Source of the DNA: JAITWN01 sp964581365 | GTDB taxonomy: Bacteria > Pseudomonadota > Gammaproteobacteria > SZUA-140 | DNA length: 64,000 nt | Direction of reading: 5' to 3' | NCBI GenBank assembly: GCA_964581365.1 | Contig: CAZOOF010000002.1 | Coordinates: forward strand, 62,001 to 126,000 | Shown: in pieces, positions 62,576 to 64,000 of the stretch | Layout: every line of letters starts with the position of its first letter | Numbering within the stretch: position 1 is the stretch's first letter | Position numbers and translations under genes: made by a program | Notes under the pieces: generated by a model | The model's input: the letters and a program-made list of their open reading frames with translations, nothing else | Database searches by the model: none | What the model was told of the DNA's origin: nothing

Positions 62576-63892
62576 TCAGGCGGCGCCCGAGTGCCCGCCG
62601 CGCCCGGATCGCTCGGTGCGGCGCCGACGTCCACCGCCCCCGCCGCCGGAAGATCCGGACGGGCGGCGTCGCCGGCTACGGTGAGCTTCATTGACCCTGC
62701 TGCGCGAGGGGGCGGTAAGCTCCGGCATCAGAGCGGCTTCTATCTGTGCGGCCGGTATCTTGTGGCCGATGTAGGCTTCGATGTCGGGCAGCGAGAAAGC
62801 GTACGTCTCGCAGGCGAAGCTGATCGCGACTCCGGCGGCCCCGGCTCGCGCGGTGCGGCCGATACGATGGACGTAATCCTCGGGATCCTGGGGCAGATCG
62901 TAGTTGATCACATGGCTGACATCGGGAATGTGCAGACCGCGCGCGGCCACGTCGGTAGCGACCATCACCGGCAGAGTTCCGTCGCGGAAGCTGGCCAGTA
63001 GCTCGATGCGCTTTTTCTGTGGTACGTCGCCTGAAAGGGTGTCGGCCTCGATACCGTTGGCGCGCAGCCAGGCACGCAGTTCGTGCCCCGCCTCCTTGGT
63101 GTTGACGAACACGAGGGTGCGGGTTGGTTCCAGCTGCCGCAGCAGCCCAACCAGCAACGGGATCTTCTCCTCGTTCGAGGTGTAATAGACCGACTGCTCG
63201 ATGTTCTCGGCAGTGACCTGGTCTCGCACCAGCCGCACTTCCTGCGGATTGTTCATGTGCTCGTAGGCGAGCTCCAGCACGCGCAGCGACAGGGTGGCGG
63301 AGAACATCATGTTGAGTCGCTTTTCCGGCCGTGGCATGCGGCGCAGGAGGAAGCGGATGTCCTTGATGAAACCCAGGTCGAACATGCGATCGGCTTCATC
63401 GAGCACCACGACTTCGACCGCGCGCAGATCGAACACATGCTGCTTGTTGTAATCGATGATGCGTCCGGGCGTGCCGATGAGTATGTCCACGCCCTTCTCC
63501 AGGCTTTCACGCTGTTCCCGGTATCCGGTGCCGCCGTACACCACGTCGATGCTGAATCCAGCATGCTTGCCAAGCATCAGCGCGTCGCGGTGAATCTGCA
63601 GTGCCAGTTCGCGGGTCGGTGCGATCACTACCGCGCGGGGCTGGTTGGGCTTGCGTTCGGGGGCCGGGTCCCGCGTGAGCAGGCGATTGAACAGGGCGAT
63701 CAGAAAGGTCGCCGTCTTGCCGGTTCCGGTCTGGGACTGTCCGCAGACATCGCGTCCCTTCAGCGCCAGCGGCAGGGTCTGCGCCTGGATGGGGGTGCAG
63801 TAGGTGAAGCCTGCCTCCTCGATCGCCTGTAACAGCGGGGCTGGCAGACCGAGGGAGGAAAAGGCGATGTCGCTCAGGTGCTTGTTCTGCAT
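62576..63892 (-). CDS. rhlB: ATP-dependent RNA helicase RhlB
   Basis: A 438-residue DEAD-box helicase; in E. coli RhlB unwinds RNA in the degradosome with RNase E. Motifs in order: Q motif 'FTYCTPIQAQTLPLALKGRD', Walker A 'GQSQTGTGKTATFL', 'IAPTREL', 'VVLDEADRMFDLGFIKDIRF' (DEAD), 'MFSATLS', 'ARGLHIPDVSHVINYDLPQD' and 'YVHRIGRTARAG'. The helicase core resembles RhlB more than other DEAD proteins. The C-terminal tail is Arg- and Gly-rich ('SSGGGGGGRRRRTERSGRGG'), suited to RNA binding. The ATG at 63892 was chosen over the frame extension to 63937. Confidence 0.95.
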   Translation of the reverse strand: MQNKHLSDIAFSSLGLPAPLLQAIEEAGFTYCTPIQAQTLPLALKGRDVCGQSQTGTGKTATFLIALFNRLLTRDPAPERKPNQPRAVVIAPTRELALQIHRDALMLGKHAGFSIDVVYGGTGYREQRESLEKGVDILIGTPGRIIDYNKQHVFDLRAVEVVVLDEADRMFDLGFIKDIRFLLRRMPRPEKRLNMMFSATLSLRVLELAYEHMNNPQEVRLVRDQVTAENIEQSVYYTSNEEKIPLLVGLLRQLEPTRTLVFVNTKEAGHELRAWLRANGIEADTLSGDVPQKKRIELLASFRDGTLPVMVATDVAARGLHIPDVSHVINYDLPQDPEDYVHRIGRTARAGAAGVAISFACETYAFSLPDIEAYIGHKIPAAQIEAALMPELTAPSRSRVNEAHRSRRRRPSGSSGGGGGGRRRRTERSGRGGHSGAA

Positions 63893-63971
63893 GGGCGCCA
63901 AGCATAACAGATTAGGAGGCGGGCGCGCGATGATCATCTGTCAGCGGGCGTATTTCTAAGGAGCTGTTTTG

Positions 63972-64000
63972 ATGATAACCTCTTCGTTTAGGACAGCGGC
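63972..64000 (+). CDS. possible start of a gene cut by the window edge
   Basis: An ATG at 63972 is preceded at good spacing by AAGGAG (63958-63963) and opens a frame 'MITSSFRTA' that runs off the window. Nothing more can be said; in E. coli trxA is divergent from rhlB, but these residues do not look like thioredoxin. Confidence 0.3.

Overview
The window is a GC-rich bacterial chromosome segment around the replication origin of a gammaproteobacterium. Three blocks support this: gyrB-recF-dnaN-dnaA facing rpmH-rnpA-yidD-yidC-mnmE; argH divergent from an algZ-algR-hemC-hemD-hemX-hemY block, the Pseudomonas-type order; and a class I adenylate cyclase, YhcB and RhlB, which are gammaproteobacterial families. 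I cannot name the genus. The two-subunit GcvPA/GcvPB glycine decarboxylase argues against close relatives of E. coli or Pseudomonas. About 60 protein genes fill nearly all of the window. I found no tRNA, rRNA, insertion sequence, prophage or CRISPR array, and no gene-free stretch longer than about 210 bp.

Layout. 1-2297: end of a SIMPL-domain gene, a membrane-anchored unknown and a PfkB-family kinase. 2394-7294 (minus): glycine cleavage operon gcvT-gcvH-gcvPA-tpx-gcvPB with a thiol peroxidase between the two P-protein genes. 7465-14391: fbp, an RlmI-like methyltransferase, lgt-thyA-folA, yhcB and pgl-glk. 14504-24942: origin region. The dnaA-dnaN gap holds DnaA boxes and AT-rich tracts, and recF carries two parS-type palindromes. 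25105-27425: zinc alcohol dehydrogenase and an alkB-ogt alkylation-repair pair. 27575-39231: a complete chemotaxis cluster (cheY, cheZ, a STAS protein, cheA, cheW, a second receiver, a second cheW, two receptors, cheR, cheD, cheB) with two sigma-28-like promoters. 39239-42892: O-methyltransferase, YceI protein, an unknown membrane protein, a LysR regulator and a cyclic-nucleotide-binding protein. 42898-46771: TgpA transglutaminase-DUF58-MoxR. 46874-51802: mnmG, interrupted by a 10-N assembly gap, then TRAP permeases dctQ-dctM and a convergent dctP. 51852-63892: cyaA, argH, algZ-algR, hemC-hemD-hemX-hemY and rhlB.

Functional picture. The segment combines replication and segregation (DnaA, oriC, parS), ribosome, RNase P and membrane-insertion functions, tRNA wobble modification (MnmE, MnmG), one-carbon and folate metabolism (glycine cleavage, ThyA, DHFR), central sugar metabolism (Fbp, Pgl, Glk), motility control and tetrapyrrole synthesis. 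A CRP-like site in front of cyaA suggests feedback on cAMP synthesis. I do not see a clearly new multi-gene system. The least conventional items are the STAS protein with a histone-like basic tail in the chemotaxis operon, tpx embedded inside the glycine decarboxylase genes, the parS palindromes inside recF, and the unknown membrane protein beside a LysR gene with a nested operator-like dyad.
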